The notes: generated by a model from the letters alone, not told the origin. Positions 1 to 11,880 are shown, numbered from the stretch's first letter. The stretch is 23,792 nucleotides of DNA from Gryganskiella cystojenkinii (GCA_015852425.1 JAAAIG010000616.1:1-23792), one strand, 5' to 3'. A program made the numbers and translations.

Positions 1-238
1 GGGGAGAGCTTGGCGAGTTGGCGAGGTGGAAGGAGATAAAGGTTGGCAGTGGGGCTTTGAAAGAGTCGGATTCTGAAGAGACTGTTCGAGAAAAACACCC
101 GAGCTTCTTTTTTGTTTTTGGGCAAAGAGGGAGAAGGTGGAGGGGTTCGATTTTTGAGGTTGTAAAGTTTCCTGCGGGAATTACAGCAAGTGTGGTACAG
201 GAGTTGAGTGTGCTGATGGGAATGTCGGTGTGTGCACA

Positions 239-274
239 GAGGAGAGAGAGAGAGAGAGAAAGGGAGAGAGAGAG
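239..274. repeat. (GA)n simple repeat
   Basis: This is an almost pure GA dinucleotide run with one interruption (GAAAGG) near its middle. It sits inside a wider purine-rich tract reaching about 470. Such tracts are common in fungal promoters on the strand opposite the CT-rich transcribed strand. Confidence 0.85.
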
Positions 275-549
275 TACAGAGAGTGTTGATACAAGGGCGT
301 GGTATATGCTGGAGGGTGGAGTGGAGAGTAAAGGAGAGAGGAGACAAAGTAGATGCGACTGCGAGTGAAAAAAAGCAAAGGTTGGCGGGCAAAGAAAATA
401 GACGAAAAAGAGAGAAGAGAGGAAAAGGAAAAAAAGAGGGACACAAGAAAAGACGAGAGGAAAAAATAAAGTTTCCTCTGTGTTTTTTTTTGGCAGTGAT
501 GGGTGACTGAGCGCACAACAGTTATTACTCAATACTCACTGATTGGCAT

Positions 550-555
550 TTTATT
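550..555 (-). terminator. Putative poly(A) signal of the acyl-CoA dehydrogenase gene
   Basis: The minus strand reads AATAAA here, about 175 nt beyond the stop codon of the minus-strand gene ending at 729. The hexamer match is exact, but there is no other support for the cleavage site. Confidence 0.3.
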
Positions 556-728
556 TTCCGGGAAGGTGGTGGTCCACGTGATGGACTTTTTTTGAAAAGT
601 CGTTTCCAGCACACGCTACCGTCTTTCCTATCAGATCCTCTCTGGGTATTCGGGCTATTATAATAATATCATCGTTATCACTTATCTCTACTCGATCAAT
701 CATTCATCCTGACAAAGCTGCTCAACGT

Positions 729-3341
729 TTAAAGCTTAGCCTCTCCGTAGGCCTGACCCGCAACCAACACCGTCGATGGACCATTGGCAGCAGCGCGGGC
801 AGTGCGAGCATCGGCCAGCCCAAACAACATGGCTTTGTCCTCTTCATAGCGATTCTCGTCACCGAGGGACTGGATCAACTGATCCACACGGCGATCCAAC
901 GGTTCACACCATCTCTGGGCCGAGATCTTGTCCACCTTTGCAGCTGCAACTGCAATCGCATCTAAAGGTGTCGCGCGAGCTTTGTCCTCAGACCAGGCTG
1001 CGTGCTGGCACAAGAGTGCACCGGAGAAGACATCTGCCATCGCAAACGTCAGACCACGAGCCGATGCCTCGAGAACATTACGACCTTCCACGGTCGCATA
1101 CGCGGTGAAACGGATCGCGATCAAGATCAAGCTCTCTTCCAGAGACTTGGCCGACTTAACCCACTCGGGCTTGTTCTTCAAAGGCGCCATAATCTCACGA
1201 ATGGTCTAAAGGTGATGCTCATGGTAAGTACGTGCAGCGAGAAAGGGAAATAATAATAATGAAAAGCACAACACTGCAGCGCTTTACCTTGGTGTAAACC
1301 TCCATGGCTTCTCCGCCTGTCTCAGCCATGACACGGAGTACATCCAACGAGAGAACATTTGAAGTACCCTCCCAGATCGTATTGACCAAGACATCTCTCA
1401 TAGCGCGACCGATGCCAGTCTCCTCCATGTAACCTTGTCCACCAAATGCCTCCATAGCCTCCTGTGACATAGCGAACGCATTCTTGGCACTCCAGACCTT
1501 CAAGATCGGGGTCAAAAGACGCAGAAGAGGGATATCACGATTCTTGATCTGAGGCAAGTTGTTGTCCAGAGACTCGATTCTGCCCAACATGGCCACACAG
1601 TAAAAAGTGAATTGACTGGTGGCGCGGTACTGAAGTTCCATGTTGGCCAACGTCGCCAAGTGCAAGGGCTGATCCTTGAGAAGCGCGCCAAAGACCTATT
1701 TCAGTGCACAAGAAGATTAAATAATGCGCGACTGCATAGTTTGTATAATTGTTGCGCGATAAAACAGAATCATGACGACTGTTTGTTTCGTTACCTCGCG
1801 ACGACGAGCATACTCCTTGACCATAACAACAAATCTCTGCATCGCAGAAGTACAGCTCATGCCGCAATAAATACGAGTAATGTTCAATATAGCTGAGATG
1901 TTCTTCACACCACGGTATCGGTCGCCGACCTGCTGAGCGATCATACCATCCAACTCGAGCTCAGCAGTGGGGAGAGCTTTGGTGCCGACCTTATCCTTCA
2001 ATCGATGGATACGAACGCCATTCAACTTGCCCTCGTCATCACGGACACGAGCCAAGTACAACGAAAGACCCTTGCTGCCGTCCTTCATCGCTCCTGTAGC
2101 CTCGGGATCGTGGGTTCTTGCCAAGAGCATAGTCACGTCCGCATCCGTTGCACTCGAGAACCACTTGAAGCCTGAGACGGACCAGGACTTTGTGGTCTCG
2201 TTCCAGACCGCCTGGGTCTCTGTCCGACCGACATCACTTCCTCCGGGACGCTCCGTCATCCATTGACCGCTGGTGAAGAACTGTTTGGGGTCACGACTGG
2301 TGAGGCGAGAGAACACCTGGTCCTTCATGTCCTGTGTTCCGATGAGTTCGATAACACGGGCACATCCATCTATGAAGAAAAGAATGTTACGGGATTTCAA
2401 GTCAGTGAAAAAAATAATAAAAATAAAGGGACTGTTCCCATAGTCATGAGCCAATCGGCTGCCTTACCGGTCATAGCGATGGGGCAGCTGTACAATCCAG
2501 CACCGGCACTCCAGAGCATAAGCTTGGCCATTTGGTAGATACGGGAGTACTGGCCATACTTGCGTTCGTATGCAATGGCAACGACACCCTCTCGGGCGGC
2601 TATCTCCTTTTGCTTGCTCCATGATTCTGTGACTAAGAGGTCATCGACACGTCTAGAGAATGACACGAAGCGAAGAATTCGACCAGTCAACAATCTAGCG
2701 AAGCTTCTTTGGGGGTACTGGCTCAAGCCACTGTAGGTAGTATGGATCAAACAAGAGGGTTTGTTACCTGCACCAGGAATCATATTGACGCAGCTTGGGC
2801 TGGTCTGCTTCCATACGATCCACTAACTTTGCTCCTTCTGTTGCACCGACAACGTGGACAAAACGGACAAATAAATTTGTCAGTGCTCGTTGTCCCGTCA
2901 CATGTCAATTTGCGTGTGGAGAGAGAGGAGGGTTGCAAACAAGCAGGCGTGGGGACAAAATCAAAAAAAAAATCAAAAAAATTGTGACCCAGCCGAAACA
3001 GTGAAGGGATCGCAACCAACACGGTAATCAAGAAGGCGGATCAAGGCGAGAGCAAACCACTGCTTACCGTTGTTAGACCACTCGCAGATATGGATCAAAT
3101 CACTAGAAGAGAAAGAACAAGCAGTTCCCACGGGTTAGATCAAACAGAGGAAGTATCGAAGGAAACCAGAGCTCAAACCGCCCTCAGAAACGTCGAGAGG
3201 TGCTCACGGTGAAATATCCTGAAGAACATTCTCGGGGAGGAGCCTTGCCAGGACCGAGACCATAACGGGGTCCTCGAGGAACGTGTTTTGGATTACGGGT
3301 ACCTCCTGTTTGAAACCGACGTCTGCAGATGCAAAGACCAT
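729..3341 (-). CDS. AidB/ACDH-11-like acyl-CoA dehydrogenase, probably peroxisomal
   Basis: Predicted flavin-dependent dehydrogenase acting on acyl-CoA thioesters. Exons, minus strand: 3208-3341, 3068-3102, 2768-2837, 2468-2652, 1795-2369, 1288-1695, 729-1205. All six introns (82-230 nt) are GT-AG, and the joined frame is 1884 nt, giving 627 aa. The substrate-side motif MTERPGGSDVG (from residue 179) and the block GGQGYMEETG...NTIWEGTSN, whose Glu at about residue 442 aligns with the catalytic base of acyl-CoA dehydrogenases, place it in the AidB/ACDH-11 branch and not the short-chain mitochondrial branch. The protein ends in AKL, a type 1 peroxisomal targeting signal, and no mitochondrial presequence is evident. 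The start at 3341 is the first ATG after a CT-rich leader. Substrate chain length cannot be told from the sequence. The family call is strong; the peroxisomal location is inferred from the tripeptide. Confidence 0.92.
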
Positions 3342-5633
3342 TGTGATGGGAATGAAATGAAATGAGTTGGGTGCGTGAGTTGAAGGACTAAAAAAGGAAT
3401 GGAAAAGAAGTGGAGAGGAGAGAGCTGTTGTGGAGGAAGAAAAAAAATGTGAGTGTGAAAGAGAAGTTGATATAGTTGCACCCAATCATGAATCCTAATT
3501 GGCATTACAGAAACGTGACCACAAAGACGGATCAGAGTTGCCAGGGTTCTCGATCTTGTGCCTTCGAAAAGAACTTTATAGCGATTGCCCCTTCAGGCGC
3601 GTTTCGCAATATGATCATGCTGTAGACTGATGGTCGAGGTGGAGCGCAGACTGCAGCCAGCTTCTTTGATCCATGTGGCTGAGATTATTGAGGACTGCTT
3701 CGCTGACCTCGAAAGGAACCAGGATTGAGTCCGCGCGGTTCCTCAAATACCGAGGTTAGACCCTTAACAAATAGCTTTGTTTACAACATATAAAGCGTTT
3801 TGTGGCTTTCAATTATTTTTTTTCTTCTTCTCTTCTTTATCCCTTCCACCTCCACTTTACCCCCTCCCTCGCCTCCTCTCACTTTCAGTTCAAAAAGAGT
3901 AAGTGAATCCTTTGCAAGATGGATGCAACGCGACTAAATGAATCCTGATCCTTTGTCCCTCAAGCAAAGAATCGAGCTTCGAGTTGTTGTTTGTGTTTCA
4001 TCGGTTGATTGATTCTCGCTCTTATTGAACAATAAACGAAAGAATGAGGGTGAGGTGGCTCTTAGTCATGGTAAGCAATTTTTTCCCCGTTCTCCATCCC
4101 ATCCTCCATTTCTCGTCCACGTTGCTTCGTTTTGTACGGATGATGTTTTATAAACAACGAATTTCTTCAACTGAAAGACCATGTTGAGCATTCTTCACAG
4201 AGCTTTTTAACCCTGACTTTTCATACAAAACACAACGAGCGATAAGATCCCCCTTCCTCTCCTTTCACATTTCCCACGCGATATTATGATGTTGACAATG
4301 GATTGCTAACATCCTTTTTGTCGCTTTTGCTTCCAGACTAATAGAACGAATAAAAACGCGATCTACCAAAAAAAAAATTTTTTTTTCTTTGTTTGGATCT
4401 TCAAGATTGGACTTTCTCCATTCATTTTTTTGAATCTTCGAATCAATTTTTTCCCCCTCTTCCACTTCATACAAACAACAGAAACAACTACTCGTTGAGA
4501 GATAGGAAAGGATTTGAAATGATGACTTTGCAATTTTTGGCACCTCTTGTTTCAACCTCGTCCCCGTCGAGTTACTTTCGGGTAACTCTTCCGCGACGTT
4601 GTGATGGTCACAACCTTGACTCTTCTGAATCAAATCCAGCCCTTCTCAACGAGTTTGTTGTGTTGTTTTCCCTCTTGTTTATTTGGTTATTATTGTCAAT
4701 AAAAAAGAAAAATACAGTAAGATGAACAAAAGCTATTTTCGTTTTTGACTTGTATCTGGCTCTCAATCATGGCTGTGTGTATGTCTGCGTCAAAGAAGAA
4801 GAATGGGCACAGTCTCCGACCGACAGACAGAGCCTCTGCACAGTTAATAAATGACAGGGTTGATGATCGTTTAGAACAATACCAAAGTGTGGTGCACAGA
4901 GAGAGAGATAAAGAGCAATCGTCCCGTCGATGCATATCTCATTCTTACTGTTTTGCAATGGTCTCTCTCTCTCTTTGTTCTCCATCCTTCAACCACCTCC
5001 TTGTTGTTGTTTCCTTCACCCCTTCTTTCCCTTTCCCTTTCCTTCCCTGTTCCTTGTGCAACCAACATCAACATAACCCTTCTCTTCTCTTCCCTTTCTT
5101 TCCTTACCCTTCTCTTCACTCCACGCTCGCCTTCTCTGTCTCCTTTTCTCCCCTTTCAACCCCCTTTGCGTGTTTCTGGTGCTTCAACTTTCTCAGTGAC
5201 CTGGGTTCCGCATGGGCGCAACAGCTTCTAGTTGCTAAAGCTCACTTTCTTTCCTTGCGCGTGGCGGCATGCATTCAAAAACACACTCACTCTCACTCTC
5301 TCGCTCTTCGCCATCTCTTCTTTTTCTTTCCTTTCCCTCCCCTCATTGGTCACTCTCTCCCGTGCATTCTTCACTTTTTTTTACATTCACATTGGCACAG
5401 CACTCAACACACTCGCAAAAAACCGTTGTCACCTTCCTTGTCACACGTAAAAAAATATATGTTTGAGCATGAACATTACAAAGCAAATGTGAACAGGAAC
5501 AAAAGCCTGACAATGGAACAACTTCTCTCTTCTATCTTCCCACCAACACTCGTTTTTACTCTTGTTCTTCAACATAGTCAAGGACGAACAGCAACCTACC
5601 TAGTCCGGGTCTGGATATATTCTCTCTCCAAAG
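3342..5633. other. 2.3-kb intergenic interval between divergent genes
   Basis: The first ~140 bases, read on the minus strand, form a CT-rich leader for the acyl-CoA dehydrogenase gene. CCAAT-type motifs lie near 3481 (plus) and 3494-3503 (minus). About 4950-5450 is a long CT-rich plus-strand tract just upstream of the RING/TRAF gene, probably its promoter and 5' UTR. Between them, 3786-4720 has the outline of a separate plus-strand transcript: TATA-like box, CT tract, splice-like sites and a terminal AATAAA. No long coding frame in the interval is convincing. A 312-codon frame from 4745 is low-complexity CT sequence and runs into the start of the next gene in another frame. Confidence 0.5.
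3786..3793 (+). promoter_or_regulatory. TATA-like box before a CT-rich tract
   Basis: CATATAAAGC lies about 30 nt before a strongly pyrimidine-rich stretch (3813-3890). This is the same arrangement as at 23234 near the right edge. It could start a small plus-strand transcript or a distal 5' UTR exon of the RING/TRAF gene. There is no direct evidence of transcription. Confidence 0.3.
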
Positions 5634-8600
5634 ATGGCTTCTATCACATCCTGGTCTCAACGGGGACGGACGTTTGGAACTGATAATCAGCAGGAACAGA
5701 CTCTTCAGGAACAAACCACACTCGACCCTCGCTTTCTTCTGTCGCCTGTACCTGCCTCTTTGGCACAGACACAACAGGGATCGACACTTAAAACAGCAAC
5801 CACATCAACATCAACATCAACCATGTCACCTAAAGACTCTGGGAAACCCGAGGTCGTCACACTCTATCCTCTCGACCCAGTGCCGAGTCATCTCCTCTGT
5901 GCGATATGTACTCTCCCTTACGAGAACCCTGTCCACTTCTTGCCCTGCTGTCACGTCTTTTGTCTTGAGTGCATTCAGCTCTGGATTGGTATGAACCTCA
6001 GTGACGATCAGCTCCAGGGTGAACTCCGAAGAGCCTATCCTTCCGAGGAAGAACAGGATCCTTTTGGTCGCGCTCCACTGTCACCCTTCGGAGGTGGAAG
6101 TGGAGGCATGGCTACAGATCCTCAGTTTCAACAGCAGCAACAGTTCATGGTCGAGTTGGCTCGGATGGACAACTCACGGACGCGATCCAGGACAACGACT
6201 TCCTCTGCTGGGCATCATCACCAACACAGCCTCTACGATACCTTCCACCATCTCACACCTACCCAACAACGACTGTTGCAGCAACAACAATCTCAACAAC
6301 GGGTCGCAGTCTTGCTTGAGACGAGAGAGATGCCCAAGTGCCCCATGTGTCGAACTGCACTGCATATCCATGGATGGGACCGACTCGAGGAACAAATCAA
6401 AGTCCCTGTTTCAGTTCGATCCCTGGTCTCTCGAGAAAACAACATCAATACCGCGCCTTCCTCTTCACTATCCTCTGCTTCTGCATGGACAACCATAGGA
6501 ACAGATTCCACTTTATCGGCAGCCCCTCGACAACGACCAGTTTCAGGTGTGGAGCGGAGACGAACGAGGCCAAGGAGAACGGGGAGAGGGCTTGCGCATG
6601 GTGAAATCATTGGTGAGGAAGATGAAGAACACGACGAGGAGGATCGCGAGGACGAGGATGAGGAAATTGAGATGGAGCATGTTCGGACAACTCATCGCAG
6701 TCGAACAGGCGTGACACCGAACCATCGGACATTGTATTCTCCTCCAAGGCGTGCGCCGTTTGGGAATCGACGTCTTTTCCAGAACGACGCCGTCAACGAT
6801 GGCGATGACGACGACGACGACGAAGAGGAAGAGATTCAGAGTCCCACCACGGCAGTTATAGGTCGAAGGCCAAGTGAATGGATGAGATACCAACAACGGC
6901 AGCTCCAGGCTCATCAACAACAACAACGGCAACAACAGCAACAGCAACAGCAACAACAACAGCAACGACAGAGGGCTCCGACGTCAGAGATGCTGTCTTT
7001 TTCGAGTTTTGCTGAGGCAAACATCAGCTCTCAGCATCCCCATGATGTGCCACCCTCAAGCCGATACGACCAGCAACAAGAACAGATCCGTCGACTTTAC
7101 CAAGAGCAAGAGAGCCAGGAGGAGCTCTTACGAGCCCTGACTGCCCGTGCGGCAGCAGCGGATGAGGTCGTGCTCGAAGGTGAGGGTATGAATACCGACT
7201 CATCGGCGTCCACTTCGGAGTTGCTGGCTTTGGGACAGCGGCTTCGTCGGTCACTCCAATTGTTGATGAACCAGGAAGTTCAAGTCGAAGATGTTCAAGT
7301 ATTGACCGGCGATAGCGAATCGGATACCCAGAGAGGCTCAGGCTTCGGAAGACAATCGTTGCTGCAGATCGATACCTCGAGAATGCGATCTGATAGTCGA
7401 CAAGGCCTTGTGAGTCAGCATGGCTCAAGTCGGTCTCGACAAGCCAGTCATCAATCAGACATCGCCACTATACAGGAGTTAGAATCAACACTGGCAGTTG
7501 AGGTGAGCGATGCTGAACGCTCGAGTTCTGCAGCAGATCAGAGTGCCACCCAGGATCAGGATTCGATCATGACCAACGAGGTACAGTCTGAGAGGGCGGG
7601 AGAGAGTGACAGGGATAGCATCATCAGTGCGATTCAACATGGAACTCGAGCTTGGGCACAGCATCCGTCAAGTCTAGCACTAGATCTGAACTCCGAGGCG
7701 CAGCCGCTAAATCTGACTCTACAAGGTATTCAAGATGGATATTATGCTTCTGACCACCAATTTATGTCGAGTTAACTTGCTCACATGTATCCACCTCACT
7801 CCTTCCTCCTTAGACAACTCGGACGAGCATGACCTCAGTGTATCGGATTCTGTCTCGGACTCGACGCCACCATCCTCTGAAACCGACTCGCCCGATGATC
7901 TCATATCACCCTCAAACGAATCGACACTCTCGTATCAAACATCGTCTACCGGTTTGAACCAGCATTCGATCGGTACATCTTCACTATCACACCGGTCATC
8001 TGTTCAACACCACTGGGAGCAACATGCGCAATCGCGACCAATGTCATTTTCACAGACACACGCTCATGCTCTGCAAATGCCAAGTATGGACGCCGTGATG
8101 ACGGTCATTGAGGACTCTGAAGAGGCTGAAGAAGGCACAATCGAGGACACCCCCAGTCAAAGCGAGTTTAGAGACAATCCATGGAATGACTCTAATGATG
8201 AGAGTGATTGTCGAAAGAGCCGTATTTCTGCCTTGACGAATGGTTGCTCAACATCATCAACGCTGGAAGCCGAACTAGCTCGTGCTGAGGAAAAAATCTG
8301 CCAGGCAGACGCGAACGAAACTCCCCAAGGATTTGAAAGCACCTCGGCTACGGAGACTACCTCATCAACGACAGCGACAGCAGCTCCTGTTTCAGATACG
8401 GACTATGCTCATCCATCCAGTTCCCGATCTTCATCCTCGGCAGTACCATCCAGTTCGAGTCTGAGCGTTGGCACGCACAACACGTTTCCGTCCGGTATTC
8501 CCTGGAAATTAGGGCCCCTAGGTTACTCCCCTCTTGTACAGGATCTGGACATTCACACTCCGATCGTCACGACTGCCGAGGGTTCTGTCACCACACTTGC

Positions 8601-10683
8601 GGACATGCAAATGGAAGCCGATATCCTAGCCCGAGCGCGATCCAACTCTGTCGTCTTCTCGGATGAGGAATCCCCGGTTATTCGACGAGAGCCAGCCTCA
8701 CCGATGGATTCACCTATTCCGACACCATCAACAGCTCGACCCAGGAATCGCTTCCCATCCGGGTTCCGACTTATCCGCGACGACTACGATGATGATGGGG
8801 GCGATGAAGGTGAGGAGAGTTTCAATGAAGAAGAAGTGGAGGAGACCGTCCAAGACGATCTCGAGATGGAGGACGCTGCTGTCTCGGAGCAAATGCCAGA
8901 ACTAGAGGAATCAACAACTGCTATGGTTGATACAGAGTCCGATTCAGTAGAAGAACCAATATCTGAGAGTCCTCATGAAATTATTCAAGACGAGAACCAG
9001 GACGATGATCAGGCTCCAATACACTCCGTTGAGGAACTCGTAGATCAATACATCACTGAGGAAACTTCTGTCGTTGCTCCTGTCGACAACTTGACAGGTA
9101 CCGCGCACATTCCATTGGACGAGCCTGAAGACAGTAGTGAGACAAACCCAACTTCGATCGTCTTGGACTCTGATCCGGAACAGTCCAATAACACTGTCGC
9201 AGAACAGGCAGTGGCGCCAGTCCCTTCCTCGGCAGACACTTTAACACCGGTTACAGAGGATCCCTTGATGAGCCCCGCCGCCGACGATACCGTAGTTCTA
9301 GAGTCAACGTTGCAACTAAATTCCCATCGACGAGTTTTCTCAGCATCACCATCCACATTACAAGTCCCATCCTCAGCCGCCAGCGCCTCGGAGTCACTTC
9401 GTGCTACTGCCCTTGGTCAACAGAGCGAGCCTGGCTCACCAGAGATCACCCCTCGCAGTACGACAGTCGCGGACGGAGAATCGTCTTCACTTTTAGGAGA
9501 AAACATGGTTGCAGCTCCGGTCGCTCTTAACCCTCAAGAAATGGCAAGTATGCCGTCTCTTCCGATTGAACCCGTGATCGTGCCTCCTTCCTCCTTGGAA
9601 GAGAGTTCTGCCGAACGTGGCCAAGAGACCTTTCCGCAGAGGTCTGGGCAGGAGGAACAAGAAGAGCGTGAAGAGCAGCAGCCTCAGTACGCTCAAAGTC
9701 GTGGGAACGAACGGCGGCATTTATCACAGGATCGCGAGGGTCTTCAACAACATCAACAACAACAAAGAGAAGAGGTCCACATCCACATTCAATATCGAAC
9801 CCTGGTCAAATACCAACCCCGACTACCCAAAGCTCATGTGATGTCTGATCTCATTTCTCAAATCCGGGTCGAATGTCCTCAAAAATCGTTTGGATGCGAT
9901 GAGACCTTGGAGTTCCAGCGAGCGTTGCAACACGGACGAGATCAATGTCGTTATCGAAAAGTAAGGTGTCCTCGAGCGAAATGTGGGCTGTTGATGAGGG
10001 CGGATCAAATCCTGGAGCATATCTTGATGGTCGATCCAGCATCCTCAGCCGCAGGAACAGGCGTGAACATATCTTCACCTCCCTCTTCATCTGGGTCATC
10101 GTGTCATTCCTCACTCGGATCCTCCAGGACCACATCGAATCAGGTATGAGAATCAAAAATCACCTCGATTTTAGATGCTTTTTTTTGTATTGAGGATGCT
10201 TTGGTCACTAATTTTTTTTTTTGCTTTAAACATTCCCAAACTATATAATAGAGCGGCTCTTTCAACCCAAGCCGACGATCCAACTATGGCCTGCGAGGAG
10301 GAAAGAGACCCAGTTTGACTAACAGTGCTCGTGGTGCGCCGATTCGACCAACGCCCTCGTCCTCGGCTCATTCACATGGATTATATGCCAGCGATTTTGA
10401 TTCTAGACCTTCTGACCAACAGGCGACTGTTGCTGCGGCGGTGACGACCACAACAAACGGCGTTCCCCCATGTCCTGGCCTGACATGGGAACGCGAACAG
10501 TTAACTCGAGCGACAGGGATCATTGGACAGTTGACTGAGGAGAACTCTTCTTTGCGCCAAATGGTACGACAACTTCAAGCACAGAACTCAAAGATGATGA
10601 AAGACAAGGAAAAAGAGAAGGAGAAGGATCGTTGGCAGCGATACACGAACCTGAGCAAACCTTCTTCAGCGATGCACGATTAG
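5634..10683 (+). CDS. RING-finger and TRAF-type zinc-finger protein, probable E3 ubiquitin ligase
   Basis: Three exons (5634-7725, 7814-10143, 10252-10683) with GT-AG introns of 88 and 108 nt join to 4854 nt, or 1617 aa. A C3HC4 RING begins at Cys89-x2-Cys92, continues through C105-x-H107-x2-C110-x2-C113, and is completed by Cys236-x2-Cys239. The gap before the last pair, about 122 residues, is far longer than usual and is Q/S/T-rich. Next come acidic runs, a poly-Q tract (about residues 428-446) and some 900 residues of Ser/Thr/Glu-rich, probably disordered sequence. A Cys/His-rich TRAF-type zinc finger lies at about 1383-1440, and a coiled-coil-like segment (LTEENSSLRQMVRQLQ, about 1550-1605) near the C terminus. 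RING proteins of this kind transfer ubiquitin from an E2 to a substrate, while TRAF-type fingers and coiled coils usually serve substrate binding or self-association. Substrate unknown. The start is the first in-frame ATG. Confidence 0.88.
5989..6309 (+). other. Candidate in-frame retained intron (exitron) inside the RING
   Basis: This 321-nt segment begins GTATGA, ends GTCGCAG, has no in-frame stop and is a multiple of three. Leaving it in gives the long RING insertion. Removing it joins phase-1 ends and puts the last Cys pair 15 residues after Cys113, a normal RING spacing. The acceptor lacks a good pyrimidine tract, so this may equally be ordinary low-complexity coding sequence. Confidence 0.3.
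6904..6971 (+). repeat. CAA/CAG repeat encoding poly-glutamine
   Basis: Runs of CAA and CAG, with occasional CGG/CGA, encode about 20 Gln residues broken by a few Arg within the RING/TRAF protein. Mixed codons suggest an old, fairly stable tract. Similar smaller CAA-rich patches occur near 6130, 6270 and 9740. Confidence 0.9.
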
Positions 10684-11209
10684 ATTATTTTTTTTTGTTA
10701 GCTATATATTTTTTTTTGTCTCTTTAGGTCGAACCTCTTTTATTTTTATTTTTCGACCCTTTTCTTGTCTCTCTACAAGAGCATATATACCAATTTAAAT
10801 AACTTAGCCCATCCCATAATATAAAGATATCGACACGACAAGAAGAAAGAAAAAAGAGAATCCATCTGGTACCTTCTGCGGTTCATGATCGTTGTCGATC
10901 CCCGCATAACAAAGTTTCTGCAAAAGACCAGAAGAAGGTCACGGAAAACGAAAAATTCCTTTTTCTGGCACACAGGTCCCGATGACGTGTCCCTGGATCC
11001 AAATTGGGCGAATTTTTTTAAAAAATGCCTTATTCAGGGACCTCTGCTGTGTCACCAACCAACCACCAACGCAACCTTGTTTCACACTGCTCTTATTTAA
11101 GGACGACACCCACTTTTTTTTTTATAATAAATCCCTACTACCCTTTCTCGCTCTTTCCCCAACCTCGCCCTTCCTCCCTCAGAACCAACAACAAAGAAAA
11201 CAAAGTATC
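10684..11209. other. Intergenic interval between the RING/TRAF and CHCH genes
   Basis: The left half is T-rich and should contain the 3' UTR of the upstream gene; no exact AATAAA was found there. The right half carries the probable promoter of the CHCH gene: a TATTTAAG element at 11094-11101 and a CT-rich leader (about 11140-11182) running into an A-rich start context. I see no coding region here. Confidence 0.5.
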
Positions 11210-11880
11210 ATGGCTCGCTCAAGATCTTCTCGTCCCTCCTCAGCGTCTTCCAACCAAACCCGTCGGGCATCGACCATGCCCACTCGTCAGGCACCCCCAC
11301 CAGCTCGCCCACAGCCTCAACAACAGCAACAGCACTCGATGGCGCCTCAGCAACAACAACCCTCAGCCATGGCTCATCCACAACAAAGACAACCGGGCCT
11401 CTTTGGACAAATGGCCTCAACCGCCGCTGGCGTTGCGGTCGGATCCGCAGTCGGACATACTATCGGTCATGGTATCACTGTAAGGAATCGTCGCTTATGG
11501 TGCTTTTGGCGAACGAGGAGGGGAAAGCAGTATGTGACCTACTCGTTTATCAAGTATCCTGACCCTCTTTTCTGTTCCTTTAACTCTCTTAATTCAAATA
11601 GTCCATGTTCGGAGGCTCCTCCTCTGCAGAAGCTGCACCTGCTCAAGATCAGCAACAACAGTACCAGCCTCAACAACAACAATACCAACAAAATTATGCA
11701 TCTTCTCAACAATACTCAGCCGCTGCTCCCGTTCCAACCAGCATGGGAGGCTCAACGAATTGCGAAGCAGATGCAAAGGCGTTCACGAAATGTCTAGAGA
11801 CCAATGACAACAACATGAGTGTCTGTAATTGGTACTTTGAACAACTCAAGGCCTGTCAGACCATGGCCGCCAAGTACTAG
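11210..11880 (+). CDS. MIX17/CHCHD2/CHCHD10-like twin-CX9C mitochondrial protein
   Basis: Two exons (11210-11479 and 11602-11880, intron 122 nt, phase 0) encode 182 aa. The N terminus (MARSRSSRPSSAS) is rich in Arg and Ser without acidic residues, as in mitochondrial presequences. A Pro/Gln-rich linker follows, then a small Ala/Gly hydrophobic segment (about residues 70-90, FGQMASTAAGVAVGSAVGH). The C-terminal CHCH domain has four cysteines at 144, 154, 165 and 175, forming two exact CX9C pairs. This order is diagnostic of the MIX17 (yeast) and CHCHD2/CHCHD10 (animal) family. Members are imported into the intermembrane space, oxidised by the MIA40 relay, and influence respiratory complexes and cristae. 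Q-rich runs before the CHCH domain make it somewhat longer than typical members. Function is taken from the family; the domain call is secure. Confidence 0.93.

Larger units (their letters stand above)
1..728. other. Left-edge non-coding interval, purine-rich on the plus strand
   Basis: I see no supportable gene here. Short open frames on both strands are low-complexity products of the GA/CT-rich sequence. Read on the minus strand the interval is strongly pyrimidine-rich, like the CT tracts that precede other genes in this window. It may therefore be the promoter or 5' UTR of a minus-strand gene lying beyond the left edge (inference). The part nearest 728 should be the 3' UTR of the acyl-CoA dehydrogenase gene, which ends at 729. 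Confidence 0.4.

Noticed and set aside
18..516. Overlapping frames on both strands at the left edge
   Set aside because: They are products of GA/CT repeat sequence (Arg/Glu on one strand, Ser/Leu/Phe on the other) with no family features.
4745..5683. Long plus-strand frame (312 codons) upstream of the RING/TRAF gene
   Set aside because: It is composed mostly of Ser/Leu/Phe/His from a CT-rich promoter tract, has no domain, and overlaps the better-supported start at 5634 in another frame.
10982..11797. 271-codon plus-strand frame over the CHCH gene
   Set aside because: It reads through the promoter, the first exon in the wrong frame, and the intron. The twin CX9C motif is in the spliced frame instead.
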